From: a virus
Direction: 5' to 3' (one strand)
IMG/VR virus record: IMGVR_UViG_3300010885_033898
Coordinates: 1 to 20,081 of that record
Length of the DNA: 20,081 nt
Notes under the pieces: model-generated
Database searches by the model: none
The model's input: the letters and a program-made list of their open reading frames with translations, nothing else
Told to the model about the DNA's origin: nothing
Part shown: in pieces, positions 1 to 8,172 of the stretch
Layout of the letters: each line of letters begins with the position of its first letter
Position numbering within the stretch: position 1 is the first letter of the stretch
Program-made: the position numbers and the translations under genes

Positions 1-1
1 A

Positions 2-97
2 CCTTATCCGTCCTTCAAGAAAAAGAAGCCTGCATCAAAAGAAGTTGCCAAGGACACGAAGCCAGCTGAAAAAGATGATCGTTTAAAAAACGCTTGA
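2..97 (+). CDS. C-terminal end of an unidentified protein (5' end outside window)
   Basis: An open frame enters the window and stops at TGA 95-97. The 31 visible residues form a lysine-rich, charged tail with alternating K, E, D, P and A, as in a disordered C-terminus. No domain can be recognised. It lies directly before a strong terminator and before the terminase gene. In T4 the small terminase precedes the large one, but nothing in this tail supports that identity. The reading frame is inferred from the lack of stops and the residue composition; the other plus-strand frames also run for some distance, so the frame itself is only moderately sure. Confidence 0.5.
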   Translation, partial: PYPSFKKKKPASKEVAKDTKPAEKDDRLKNA

Positions 98-111
98 TTA
101 AAATGCTTACC

Positions 112-139
112 AAATAGCCCCTTCGGGGGCTATTTTTTT
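112..139 (+). terminator. Rho-independent terminator with UUCG tetraloop
   Basis: A perfect 10-bp stem (112-121 with 126-135) closes a C(UUCG)G tetraloop and is followed by a run of T (133-139). It ends the transcript of the upstream gene. A late promoter motif begins three bases after the T-run, so the terminator insulates the terminase transcription unit. Confidence 0.93.
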
Positions 140-140
140 C

Positions 141-148
141 TGTAAATA
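141..148 (+). promoter_or_regulatory. T4-late-like promoter for terminase (TGTAAATA, 5 nt before ATG)
   Basis: TGTAAATA differs from the T4 late consensus TATAAATA at one position. In T4 this octamer occupies -13 to -6. Placing +1 accordingly puts the transcript start on the A of the terminase ATG at 154. The 14-base stretch from TAAATA to ATG is nearly identical to that of the next gene (spacers AAGAT and ACGAT). The promoter identity is inferred from the motif and its repeated position before starts. Confidence 0.7.
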
Positions 149-153
149 AAGAT

Positions 154-1746
154 ATGGGATCCAAAACATTAGACGGCACACTAGTTAAACGTGCTTATGC
201 AACACAACGATTTACAGAAAAAGATATTGAAGATCTTTTAAAATGTCAAGATCCTATCAACGGCCCTCATTATTTTCTAGATAACTTTTTCTATATACAA
301 CACCCAACAAAAGGTAAACTAAGATACGAAGCATTTGAATATCAACGTAGATTAATTGATAGCTATCATCAAAATCGTTTTAATGTAAATTTACTTCCAC
401 GTCAAACAGGTAAAACTACAACTGCCGCAGGATATCTATTATGGTATGCTATGTTTGTTCCTGATAGTACTATTCTAATTGCCGCACACAAATATACTGG
501 CGCTCAAGAGATTATGGCACGTATACGGTATGCCTACGAATTGTGTAAAAACCATATACGCTGTGGAGTTAAAAGTTACAATAAACAAAGTATTGATTTT
601 GATAACGGTTCACGTATAATTGCACAAACAACTACTGAAACAACCGGTCGTGGTCTATCTTTATCATTACTATACGCTGACGAGTTTGCCTTCGTTGCAC
701 CTAACATCGCTAGCGAATTCTGGACTTCAATATCACCCACACTGGCCACTGGTGGTAAAGCTATTATTACATCAACCCCCAATAGTGATGAAGATCAATT
801 TGCACAAATATGGAAAGAAGCCAATAAACGGTTAGACGAATTTGGTAACGAAACAGCAGTTGGAAGGAACGGGTTTTTTCCTTTTAGAGCATATTGGAAG
901 GAACATCCTGAACGTGATGACGAATGGGCTAATACTGAACGAAGTCGAATTGGGGACGAACGTTTTCGTCGTGAACACGATTGCGAATTCTTAGTTTTTG
1001 ATGAAACATTAATTGATAGTATCTGTTTAGCTGGATTAGAAGGGACAGAACCTTTAATTAAAATGGGTCAAGTTCGATGGTATAAAAAAATTGACCCTAG
1101 CGCAACTTATATTGTTGCACACGACCCTAGTATGGGTACCGGCGGTGATTATGCCGCAATTGAAGTATTTGAAGTACCAAGTTTAATACAAATAGGTGAA
1201 TGGCAACACAATACTACTCCTATACAATCACAGGTTAAAATTCTCCGTGAAATTTGCAAATATATAGAAACTGAATCTCTATTACAAGGCACAACTCCTA
1301 GTATATATTATAGCGTAGAAAATAATACATTAGGCGAAGCGGCATTAGTTGCTATTAATGAAATGGGTGAAGAAAGTATACCTGGAATGTTTTTAAGTGA
1401 ACCGCTTAAAAAAGGTCATGTACGAAGATTTCGTAGAGGATTTAACACTACACATCAAACTAAATTAAATGCCTGTGCTAAACTTAAACAATTAATTGAG
1501 CAAAAAAGGCTAACAATTAACAGTAGAAGCCTTATTAGCGAACTAAAATCTTACGTTGCTACGGGTATAACTTTTAAAGCAAAATTAAACGAGCACGATG
1601 ATTTAGTAGCAGGAGCACTATTAGCCATACGTATGATAATGATGCTTGGAGACTGGGATCCCGTAGTTTATAGCAAAATGATTGAAGATCAAGCAATGGA
1701 AGACTATCAATTACCGATGCCCATCTACATAAGCAATTACACATAA
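154..1746 (+). CDS. terL: Terminase large subunit (gp17-like DNA packaging ATPase/nuclease)
   Basis: This is the motor that pumps DNA into the prohead and cuts concatemers. The N-terminal ATPase has a Walker A-type LPRQTGKTT at residues 81-89, a Walker B with catalytic acid LLYADEF at 172-178 (D176, E177), and the coupling motif ITSTPN at 205-210. The C-terminal RNase H-like nuclease begins near residue 320 with AHDPSMGTGGD and ends with an acidic HDDLVAGALLA helix. At 530 residues it is close to the size I expect for marine T4-like terminases and shorter than T4 gp17 (610). The ATG sits 5 nt after a late promoter motif with no Shine-Dalgarno, so the mRNA is probably leaderless. The small terminase is not adjacent downstream; the next gene is of unknown function. 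Confidence 0.96.
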   Translation: MGSKTLDGTLVKRAYATQRFTEKDIEDLLKCQDPINGPHYFLDNFFYIQHPTKGKLRYEAFEYQRRLIDSYHQNRFNVNLLPRQTGKTTTAAGYLLWYAMFVPDSTILIAAHKYTGAQEIMARIRYAYELCKNHIRCGVKSYNKQSIDFDNGSRIIAQTTTETTGRGLSLSLLYADEFAFVAPNIASEFWTSISPTLATGGKAIITSTPNSDEDQFAQIWKEANKRLDEFGNETAVGRNGFFPFRAYWKEHPERDDEWANTERSRIGDERFRREHDCEFLVFDETLIDSICLAGLEGTEPLIKMGQVRWYKKIDPSATYIVAHDPSMGTGGDYAAIEVFEVPSLIQIGEWQHNTTPIQSQVKILREICKYIETESLLQGTTPSIYYSVENNTLGEAALVAINEMGEESIPGMFLSEPLKKGHVRRFRRGFNTTHQTKLNACAKLKQLIEQKRLTINSRSLISELKSYVATGITFKAKLNEHDDLVAGALLAIRMIMMLGDWDPVVYSKMIEDQAMEDYQLPMPIYISNYT

Positions 1747-1749
1747 ATA
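1742..1749 (+). promoter_or_regulatory. T4-late-like promoter for the 744-residue gene (CATAAATA, 5 nt before ATG)
   Basis: CATAAATA overlaps the stop codon of the terminase and precedes the ATG at 1755 by five bases (ACGAT). With T4 geometry, +1 falls on the A of the ATG. Motif and spacing closely match the promoter in front of terL. Confidence 0.65.
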
Positions 1750-1754
1750 ACGAT

Positions 1755-3989
1755 ATGAAAACAATTGAGATTATCAGCCAGGACGTTTTTGACAAAATTC
1801 GAAGCAGATTTAGTAACCTGCAAATGGGCGACGAAGATGGTGGGGTAACCACTGATCCTAGACAAGCTAGATTCTTTGATTTTGACTTTGTAATTGCAGA
1901 ACATAACTTAGGTAGAGTTAGTATCAGCATTAACGAATTAGGAACACTTAAAGTATTTTACGGAAAAACAATCCTAGAAGACACTAACCCGGATGCTCAA
2001 CATCTGTGGTACGATTTTTTAAGAGAAATGAGAAATTTTGCCAAGCGCAGACTACTAAGATTTGATACAAGAGATATCACTAAGAGTAATCTTAACAAAG
2101 ACGATTTTCAATATCTTGCTGCCAACAGCACTAAGGAAGAAGACATGAACATGAACGAATCTATTAAATTTGCAGGTAGTACAAAAACTAGCTATCGTGT
2201 ATTAGAAAGAACTAAATTAATTGCTAAACATCATCAAGCTATTCATGATGAAAGTTTTGGTGCCCGCAGTAGACCAAATAATATTAAAGCACTTTATATC
2301 GAAAATCAAGAAGGTGAAAGATTTAAATATCCATTCATCCATGTTGCAGGTGCTAAAGCTATGCAACGCCACGTGGCCAACGGTGGACGACCATATGATG
2401 ATAAAGGTAATGCTATAATTGCAATGAGCGAACAAATTGCTCAATTAGGTGCATTTAAGAAACATGTGGCCAATCATGACGGAATGAATCAATCAGTTAA
2501 TGAGATTGTAGGTAGAGCGAATCACAAATTAGATGCACTAAAACATCAAGTTGAAAATTTAAGTAAGCAACCTCATTATGAAAGTTGGTGCGAATCGTTT
2601 GTTCCTAATCAAGAATCTACAGAAAATATGGATCAAGCTACATTAGAAGATTATAGAAATAAATTTACGGTCAGTAGTTTTAAAGAAGACCTAGCACAAT
2701 ACTTCCCATTAATACATCAAATTATGCAAGAAGCAGGTATTATTGATTTAGAAGATTATGTTAGCGAAGGTGATGATAATGAAGAATGTTGTTGTGATGA
2801 GTTAGGACAAAAAGAATGTCCTGTACATTGTGATGATGAACCAAAAAATGAAGATGCATTTAGCCGATTTGAAAATTGGGCTGATAGAGTTGTTGAAGGA
2901 TACTTAGAACCTGACACCATTTATTCTCTTAAAGAATTATTAGACAATGGTCTAACATTAGGAGTTGATGGTACTAGTGCAATTGAAGCATTAGAAGGTA
3001 TTGGAATTCATGATGAAAATTTAGAAAGCGCATTATCAGAATTATCTAAAGTTAACCCCGAAGCAGATCCTAAAGAAACTATTTTAGCATGGTTAGCTAA
3101 AGATGATCCAGAAGCCGCACAAGAATTAGGACATCAAGCACCTGCACCCGCAGAGACTCCACCCGAACCAGAACAAGGTGTGGGAGAAGGGTCTGCTGAC
3201 GAACCAGTACATCCAGATGATGATTCCGATTATGATCGAGTTGATGATTTAGATGAAGCACCAGAAGATCGTACTAGTTATAAAGTAGCTCGTTATTTGT
3301 TTGATAAAGGGCTAAGGTATCAACCTGAGAACGAAAAAGATATTATTAAAATGATCGGTGGCGCAATGATGAAAATGGGTATGGATCATAAACAAGTCCG
3401 CTATTTAATGAGCTACAACGAAGACTTTTTATCAGATACACTTAGCGAACTGCGTCACATGGAACAGGCTATTGATGAAGTTGGTATGGCAGAAGGTATA
3501 GCTGACGCAGTTAAAAAGACTGTTAAGAAAGTTGCAGGCGGCATTAACAAAGTAATTGGCCACGGCAGTGACGAAGAAATGCGCAAAGATCTACAACGTA
3601 AAGTTGGTGTTCCACAAACAGGAAAAAAACCTGAATCTAATAAAGAAGATCAAGTTATAAACAAAGAAAAAGATAGTCCTGCTAATACAAATATTAGAGA
3701 AATTGCCGAAATGGTTAAAAGTTTCTATGATAGAGAAACGGGTAAATTCCCAAAAGGTGAAACTGGTGTTATTATCCATATTAAAAAAGAACTTGGAGAT
3801 GAGGCTGGTGCTTTAGCAGAAAAGTTTGTACAAAAACTTTCTTCTAGGTTTGAAGATCCAAATACACCTGGAGGGGCAACACATAGTCCATTTAGTAATG
3901 TACAAAATCCCCATATGCCCATGGGTCCAGAATATCAAGAAAATAAAGCATTTGAAGATATTTTACGTTTAGCTGGTTTGGCAAAATAA
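1755..3989 (+). CDS. Large acidic protein of unknown function, probably late/structural
   Basis: I do not recognise a characterised family for this 744-residue protein. Residues 1-130 look like a compact alpha/beta domain. Residues 140-290 form a charged helical region with basic stretches (SYRVLERTKLIAKHHQ and AKAMQRHVANGGRPYD). A cysteine cluster follows: C345, C346, C347, C355 and C359 with H358, which could bind a metal. Residues 460-515 are a proline- and acid-rich linker. The C-terminal part alternates helical segments and linkers and ends in EDILRLAGLAK. This modular build with disordered linkers would suit a capsid-internal, scaffold or ejected protein. A late promoter and the position after terL support late expression. 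It is followed by a terminator, so it ends the packaging unit. Confidence 0.85.
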   Translation: MKTIEIISQDVFDKIRSRFSNLQMGDEDGGVTTDPRQARFFDFDFVIAEHNLGRVSISINELGTLKVFYGKTILEDTNPDAQHLWYDFLREMRNFAKRRLLRFDTRDITKSNLNKDDFQYLAANSTKEEDMNMNESIKFAGSTKTSYRVLERTKLIAKHHQAIHDESFGARSRPNNIKALYIENQEGERFKYPFIHVAGAKAMQRHVANGGRPYDDKGNAIIAMSEQIAQLGAFKKHVANHDGMNQSVNEIVGRANHKLDALKHQVENLSKQPHYESWCESFVPNQESTENMDQATLEDYRNKFTVSSFKEDLAQYFPLIHQIMQEAGIIDLEDYVSEGDDNEECCCDELGQKECPVHCDDEPKNEDAFSRFENWADRVVEGYLEPDTIYSLKELLDNGLTLGVDGTSAIEALEGIGIHDENLESALSELSKVNPEADPKETILAWLAKDDPEAAQELGHQAPAPAETPPEPEQGVGEGSADEPVHPDDDSDYDRVDDLDEAPEDRTSYKVARYLFDKGLRYQPENEKDIIKMIGGAMMKMGMDHKQVRYLMSYNEDFLSDTLSELRHMEQAIDEVGMAEGIADAVKKTVKKVAGGINKVIGHGSDEEMRKDLQRKVGVPQTGKKPESNKEDQVINKEKDSPANTNIREIAEMVKSFYDRETGKFPKGETGVIIHIKKELGDEAGALAEKFVQKLSSRFEDPNTPGGATHSPFSNVQNPHMPMGPEYQENKAFEDILRLAGLAK

Positions 3990-4028
3990 TCTTAAATTAG
4001 TAGCCTTTTAGGTTGCAATGATAAATAT

Positions 4029-4066
4029 AACTGTGTATAGTTAACTCTATGCACAGTTTTTCTTTT
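4029..4066 (+). terminator. Rho-independent terminator after the 744-residue gene
   Basis: A 12-bp stem pairs 4029-4040 with 4047-4058 (one G-U pair) around a six-base loop, followed by TTTTCTTTT. It separates the late packaging genes from the recombination operon. An exact ATAAATA lies immediately upstream at 4021-4027. Confidence 0.88.
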
Positions 4067-4121
4067 AGTCAGTTGGCTTTAAGAAAGCGGCATATTAAAT
4101 TAACATTAAGGAAAAATTATT

Positions 4122-5096
4122 ATGGCAACTTTATCAGAAATCAGAGCAAAACTTCAAGCATCATCTCAACAAAACACCAGTAGCTCAAGTGGTGGAGACA
4201 ACGCAATTTACCCCCATTGGAATATCGCAGAAGGAACAAACGCAACAGTTCGTTTCTTGCCTGACGCTGATCCAAATAACACCTTCTTCTGGATTGAACG
4301 TGCAATGATCAAATTGCCATTTGCAGGAGTCAAGGGCGAAACAAATTCTAAACCTACACAGGTACAAGTTCCTTGTATGGAAATGTGGGGGGAGACTTGT
4401 CCAATTCTTACTGAGGTACGTCCTTGGTTTAAGGACAAGAGTTTAGAAGAGATGGGTCGTAAATATTGGAAAAAGAAATCTTATCTGTTTCAAGGATTTG
4501 TTGTTGAAAGCAAATACCAAGAAGAAGGTAAAACTCCTGAGAATCCAATCCGTAGATTTATTATCGGTGCTCAGATTTTTAACATTGTTAAAAACGCATT
4601 GATGGATAGTGAGATTGAAGAATTACCAACAGACTATGTACGTGGTTTAGATTTCAAAATCACAAAAACTAGCAAAGGCGGCTATGCTGATTACTCTACT
4701 AGTAATTGGGCTCGTCGTGAACGTGCGTTAAGTGAAGACGAATTGTCTGCTATTAAACAATATAATTTGTTTGATCTTAAGAGCTTCCTACCTAAGAAGC
4801 CCGGCGAAGTTGAACTCAAGGTCATGAAAGAAATGTTTGAAGCATCAGTTGACGGTGAAGCATTTGATATGGATCGTTGGGGTCAATATTTCAAACCATA
4901 CGGTTATAGCGCACCTGCAGGTTCAACTGCTAGTCCTACTATCAGTGCTAAACCAGCCCCTGCCGGAGTTGACGAAGATGAAGTTCCGTTTGATCCAACA
5001 CCTGCTAAAAGTGTTGAAAAAACAGGAGATACTGACAGCGCAAGCTCACGTGCTCAAGACATCTTGTCAATGATTCGTAGCCGTAACAAACAATAA
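4122..5096 (+). CDS. 32: Single-stranded DNA-binding protein (gp32-like)
   Basis: This is the helix-destabilising protein that coats ssDNA during replication and recombination and that UvsY and UvsX must displace. Its order before uvsX and uvsY and the core pattern support the call: the N-terminal LRAKLQAS-like segment, the aromatic-rich OB-fold region around residues 28-230, and an acidic stretch DEDEVPFD before a short basic C-terminus. T4 gp32 holds zinc with one His and three Cys. Here C85 and C93 (in ETCPILTE) remain, but the final Cys of the CPxC pair is replaced, so the zinc site looks incomplete. An AGGA sequence lies 9 nt before the ATG. At 324 residues it is slightly longer than T4 gp32 (301). 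Confidence 0.88.
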   Translation: MATLSEIRAKLQASSQQNTSSSSGGDNAIYPHWNIAEGTNATVRFLPDADPNNTFFWIERAMIKLPFAGVKGETNSKPTQVQVPCMEMWGETCPILTEVRPWFKDKSLEEMGRKYWKKKSYLFQGFVVESKYQEEGKTPENPIRRFIIGAQIFNIVKNALMDSEIEELPTDYVRGLDFKITKTSKGGYADYSTSNWARRERALSEDELSAIKQYNLFDLKSFLPKKPGEVELKVMKEMFEASVDGEAFDMDRWGQYFKPYGYSAPAGSTASPTISAKPAPAGVDEDEVPFDPTPAKSVEKTGDTDSASSRAQDILSMIRSRNKQ

Positions 5097-5109
5097 TAGG
5101 AGATAGATT

Positions 5110-6168
5110 ATGGGAAAAGCCTTCGACATTTCGAAGTTCCGTAAATCTATCACTAAGTCTATTGATGGATTAGGAATCGGGTTTAACGACCCAACCGATT
5201 GGATTTCAACCGGTAACTACGCCCTGAACTATCTTATATCAGGGGACTTCTTTAAGGGAGTTCCCCTTGGTAAGGTTACAGTTTTTGCGGGCGAATCAGG
5301 TGCAGGTAAATCATATATTTGCTCTGGCAATATTATACGTCACGCACAAGAACAAGGTGTATATGTGGTCTTAATTGACTCAGAAAATGCCCTAGATAAA
5401 GCATGGCTAGAAGCATTAGGTGTTGATATTTCAGAAGATAAACTCCTAAAACTTAATATGGCAATGATTGACAATGTGGCTAAAACTATTAATGAGTTCA
5501 TGACAGAATATAAATCCATGGATGTCAACGACCGTCCAAAAGTATTGTTTGTTATCGACTCATTAGGTATGTTGCTTACTCCAACTGATGTAAATCAATT
5601 TGAAGCAGGCGATTTAAAAGGTGATATGGGCCGTAAACCCAAAGCACTTACCGCTTTGGTTCGTAATTGTGTAAACATGTTTGGTAACTACAATGTTGGG
5701 TTAGTCTGTACTAACCATACATACGCAAGTCAGGACATGTTTGATCCAGATGACAAAATTTCAGGTGGACAAGGCTTTGTTTATGCAAGTTCTATCGTGG
5801 TTGCCATGAAAAAACTGAAATTAAAAGAAGATGAGGACGGTAACAAGGTTGCAGATGTGTTAGGTATTCGTTCAGCCTGTAAAATTATGAAAACACGATA
5901 TGCTAAACCATTTGAAAGTGTACAGGTTAAGATTCCTTACTCAACGGGTATGAGTCCTACAAGCGGTTTGGTTGATATGTTTGAGAAAATGGGTGTATTA
6001 TCCAAGGTTGGGAATAAATTAGCATATACTAGTAAAGAAACTGGTGAGATTGTTGCAGAATTCCGCAAAAATTGGACCGAAGATAAACTTCATGTTATTA
6101 TGAAAGAATGGGATAGTACTAAAGCGGCAACTACAACTACAATTCAATCTGAAGAAGAGGAAGAATAA
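5110..6168 (+). CDS. uvsX: UvsX RecA-like recombinase
   Basis: This ATP-dependent strand-exchange protein drives recombination-dependent replication and repair. A RecA core is plain: Walker A GESGAGKS at residues 61-68, SENALDKAWLEALG near 91-104 (comparable to the post-Walker A helix region of RecA), Walker B VLFVIDS at 145-151, and the loop region with NQFEAGDLKGDMGRKPKAL. At 352 residues it is shorter than T4 UvsX (about 390), and the C-terminus is acidic (EEEEE), as in many RecA proteins. A strong Shine-Dalgarno (AGGAG) is 7-8 nt before the ATG. It lies 13 nt downstream of gp32, and its stop overlaps the next gene's start, so these genes form one operon. Confidence 0.96.
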   Translation: MGKAFDISKFRKSITKSIDGLGIGFNDPTDWISTGNYALNYLISGDFFKGVPLGKVTVFAGESGAGKSYICSGNIIRHAQEQGVYVVLIDSENALDKAWLEALGVDISEDKLLKLNMAMIDNVAKTINEFMTEYKSMDVNDRPKVLFVIDSLGMLLTPTDVNQFEAGDLKGDMGRKPKALTALVRNCVNMFGNYNVGLVCTNHTYASQDMFDPDDKISGGQGFVYASSIVVAMKKLKLKEDEDGNKVADVLGIRSACKIMKTRYAKPFESVQVKIPYSTGMSPTSGLVDMFEKMGVLSKVGNKLAYTSKETGEIVAEFRKNWTEDKLHVIMKEWDSTKAATTTTIQSEEEEE

Positions 6169-6413
6169 TGGAAGAAGCACTTATTATTGAAATATGGGAT
6201 ACATTTCGTGAATATATCCCTGATAAAAATAAAGAAATGGCAGCAAATCAATATCTTGATTGGCTCTTAGGTAAAGATATTGATTCTAGTGTCATTGAAG
6301 GTCTGTCAGGTTACGACCCTCATCTGGACGAAGCAATTAAAAATGTTGTCGCTGATGAAGAAAACGAAACCGAAGACGATAATGAATACTACGAGGATGA
6401 CGAGGACTATTAA
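6168..6413 (+). CDS. Small acidic conserved protein between uvsX and uvsY
   Basis: The 81-residue product has an N-terminal helical region (EALIIEIWDTFREYIPDKNKEMAANQYLDWLL) and an extremely acidic C-terminus made mostly of E, D, N and Y. The first base of its ATG is the last base of the uvsX stop (TAATG), and its own stop overlaps the uvsY start in the same way, so translation is coupled. I recall similar small proteins between uvsX and uvsY in marine T4-like phages but know no function. The acidic tail could contact UvsX, UvsY or gp32; that is inference from position and charge. Confidence 0.85.
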   Translation: MEEALIIEIWDTFREYIPDKNKEMAANQYLDWLLGKDIDSSVIEGLSGYDPHLDEAIKNVVADEENETEDDNEYYEDDEDY

Positions 6414-6871
6414 TGGCTCAATGGTATGCCAAAGTTAGTAAAGATATATCCCATCTTCCGAGTTGTATTGATTATTTTTATCAAGAATTAGACCAGGCCA
6501 GAAAAGAAGTCAAAATTTACGGTCACGTAGAAAAGGCTTCTTCTGGATTACCTGGTATAGTAGAACATCGATTTAATCAGCTTCAAGAAATTGAGGCTGT
6601 ATTAGAATATCTTAACATCGAACTCAGAAGAGTTCGATCGAAATCATTTAAAAAATACTTAGAAAACTATCAACGAGCCCTAAGCTCACGTGATGTTGAA
6701 AAATATGTTGATGGTGAGGCAGATGTGGTTGATATGGAAAAAATCATCAACGAATTTGCATTATTGCGTAATCAATGGTTGGGCATTATTAAAGGTCTCG
6801 ACATCAAACAATGGCAATTGAGTAATATTATTAAACTAAGAACCGCAGGTATGGAAGATATCACAGTTTAA
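6413..6871 (+). CDS. uvsY: UvsY recombination mediator
   Basis: UvsY loads UvsX onto ssDNA covered by gp32. The 152-residue protein is helical and ends with the segment I associate with the family: YQRALSSRDVEKYVDG, INEFALLRNQWLGIIKGLDIKQW, and an ending like KLRTAGMEDI. T4 UvsY is 137 residues. Its place as the last gene of gp32-uvsX-small acidic protein-uvsY supports the identity. It has a GAGGA sequence upstream, and its ATG overlaps the previous stop by one base. No clear terminator follows; the next promoter starts 13 nt after its stop. Confidence 0.92.
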   Translation: MAQWYAKVSKDISHLPSCIDYFYQELDQARKEVKIYGHVEKASSGLPGIVEHRFNQLQEIEAVLEYLNIELRRVRSKSFKKYLENYQRALSSRDVEKYVDGEADVVDMEKIINEFALLRNQWLGIIKGLDIKQWQLSNIIKLRTAGMEDITV

Positions 6872-6883
6872 TCATTAAATTAA

Positions 6884-6912
6884 TTGACTTTCCTTATTTT
6901 TTATAGTATAAT
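6884..6912 (+). promoter_or_regulatory. Sigma70-type promoter, 6 nt before ATG (leaderless geometry)
   Basis: TTGACT at 6884-6889, a 17-bp spacer and a perfect TATAAT at 6907-6912 form a near-consensus host-type promoter. The ATG of the next gene begins at 6919, where transcription would be expected to start. The same layout recurs before the nucleotidase gene at 17813. It probably drives early expression of the 417-residue gene and uvsW. Confidence 0.85.
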
Positions 6913-6918
6913 ACTAAT

Positions 6919-8172
6919 ATGTATATTGAAGAAATCATTGATAGGTTAGTAGGAATGGGGAGTTGGGGTCACGGTGGTCTTCAACCCGGCTCTTATAGTT
7001 TTATAGGATCATACGATTCTAATATACTACATAGCTTTGATTCACAAATTTGTAAAAATTTAGGCCTAACGGAAAAACAAGCAGTACTGGCTGAAAAAAT
7101 ATTGAAAAAATATTCAACACAAATATCTAATTATTTTGGAAAATCAATACAACCATATCTAGATACCCCTCAATATAAATTTCCTAAACGAATAGTGCCT
7201 CAGAGTAAAACTATTAAGATTACCGAAGGTGGGAAATTCAAAAAAATAATATCAGTTAAATTTCCATACGACGAAGTATTAATTAACAAAATTAAAGACT
7301 ATAAAAAAGAACACCAAACATTATTTTGGCCATTCCCAATGTTTTCCATAGATACCATTTTTTGGGATATTGATAACAAAGTATGGAATTTTTACTTTTT
7401 AGAGGAACACATCGATTGGATTGGAAATAATCTTGAAAATTTAGGATTTGATATTGACGAAGAATTTACTAGAATCTTTGAAGAAATACAAAAAATTAAA
7501 AACAATATAGAAGATTATATACCTATGGTGATTTTTAAAGATAATAAATTTTCTTACCTAAATTCTCATAAAAATATACCACAACCAACTAGCACTGATC
7601 TGATAACTGTGTTGTTCGAGGCAAAAAAATACGGCATCACTACTTGGGATGAAAATATCGATCAGGCTGTTGATAGTATTAATCCAAGTAATATAACTAA
7701 ACAAATTTTAACCGAAAATAATACCACACAATTTATACTAGACTACAAAAAGTATGATTTTACCGACATTAACGAAATAATACATCAATCAACACATTGT
7801 TTATTTGTCATACCCGGTGGTAGTGAATTAGAAACTTTGAAATTTAGCTACAAATTTTTAACCAATCAGGGATATACCCCTGAACAAATAAGTGTACTGT
7901 TTAGATTGGATAGCTCAGCCGGTAAAATGTGCAATGACTTTGTTAAAGATCAAAATATTAACAATCCTATCTCAAAAAATATTAAGATATTTTTTGTCAG
8001 TGGTAAGATGCCTAAACCATTAATTAGTGCAAATATTAAATTTGATGTTATAATAAATTTAGGTTCAAACTCTGTACATTATACTTTGAAAAATTTCATA
8101 AAAACTCATAATTTAGTGATTAATTACACAATCGAAAAACAAAAAAAGGAACAATATCTTGGCGACCTGTAA
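6919..8172 (+). CDS. Unrecognised protein with faint helicase-like features, partner of uvsW
   Basis: No family can be named with certainty for this 417-residue protein. Residues about 108-175 contain ISVKFPYDEVLINKIKDYK and, later, WDIDNKVWNFYF, a pattern that recalls the HARP domain of annealing helicases (SMARCAL1 type). Residues about 290-405 look like a Rossmann-like domain (CLFVIPGGSELETLKF, ISVLFRLDSS, KIFFVSGKMPKPLI, FDVIINLGSNSVHYTLKNF), comparable in outline to a helicase second domain. I see no Walker A and no DEAD/DEVH motif, so it is unlikely to hydrolyse ATP by itself. It has its own sigma70-type promoter, is visibly more AT-rich than its neighbours, and overlaps the uvsW start by 14 nt. 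A replication-fork accessory role is inference only. Confidence 0.8.
   Translation: MYIEEIIDRLVGMGSWGHGGLQPGSYSFIGSYDSNILHSFDSQICKNLGLTEKQAVLAEKILKKYSTQISNYFGKSIQPYLDTPQYKFPKRIVPQSKTIKITEGGKFKKIISVKFPYDEVLINKIKDYKKEHQTLFWPFPMFSIDTIFWDIDNKVWNFYFLEEHIDWIGNNLENLGFDIDEEFTRIFEEIQKIKNNIEDYIPMVIFKDNKFSYLNSHKNIPQPTSTDLITVLFEAKKYGITTWDENIDQAVDSINPSNITKQILTENNTTQFILDYKKYDFTDINEIIHQSTHCLFVIPGGSELETLKFSYKFLTNQGYTPEQISVLFRLDSSAGKMCNDFVKDQNINNPISKNIKIFFVSGKMPKPLISANIKFDVIINLGSNSVHYTLKNFIKTHNLVINYTIEKQKKEQYLGDL

Noticed and set aside
4073-4101. TTGGCT-N17-TAAATT as a sigma70 promoter for gp32
   Set aside because: Only four of six bases match in each hexamer, and the predicted start would fall on the ribosome site; too weak to annotate.
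4459-4465. Exact GTAAATA on the plus strand
   Set aside because: It lies within the gp32 coding sequence (codons Arg-Lys-Tyr) with no start codon 5-7 nt downstream and no gene to serve.
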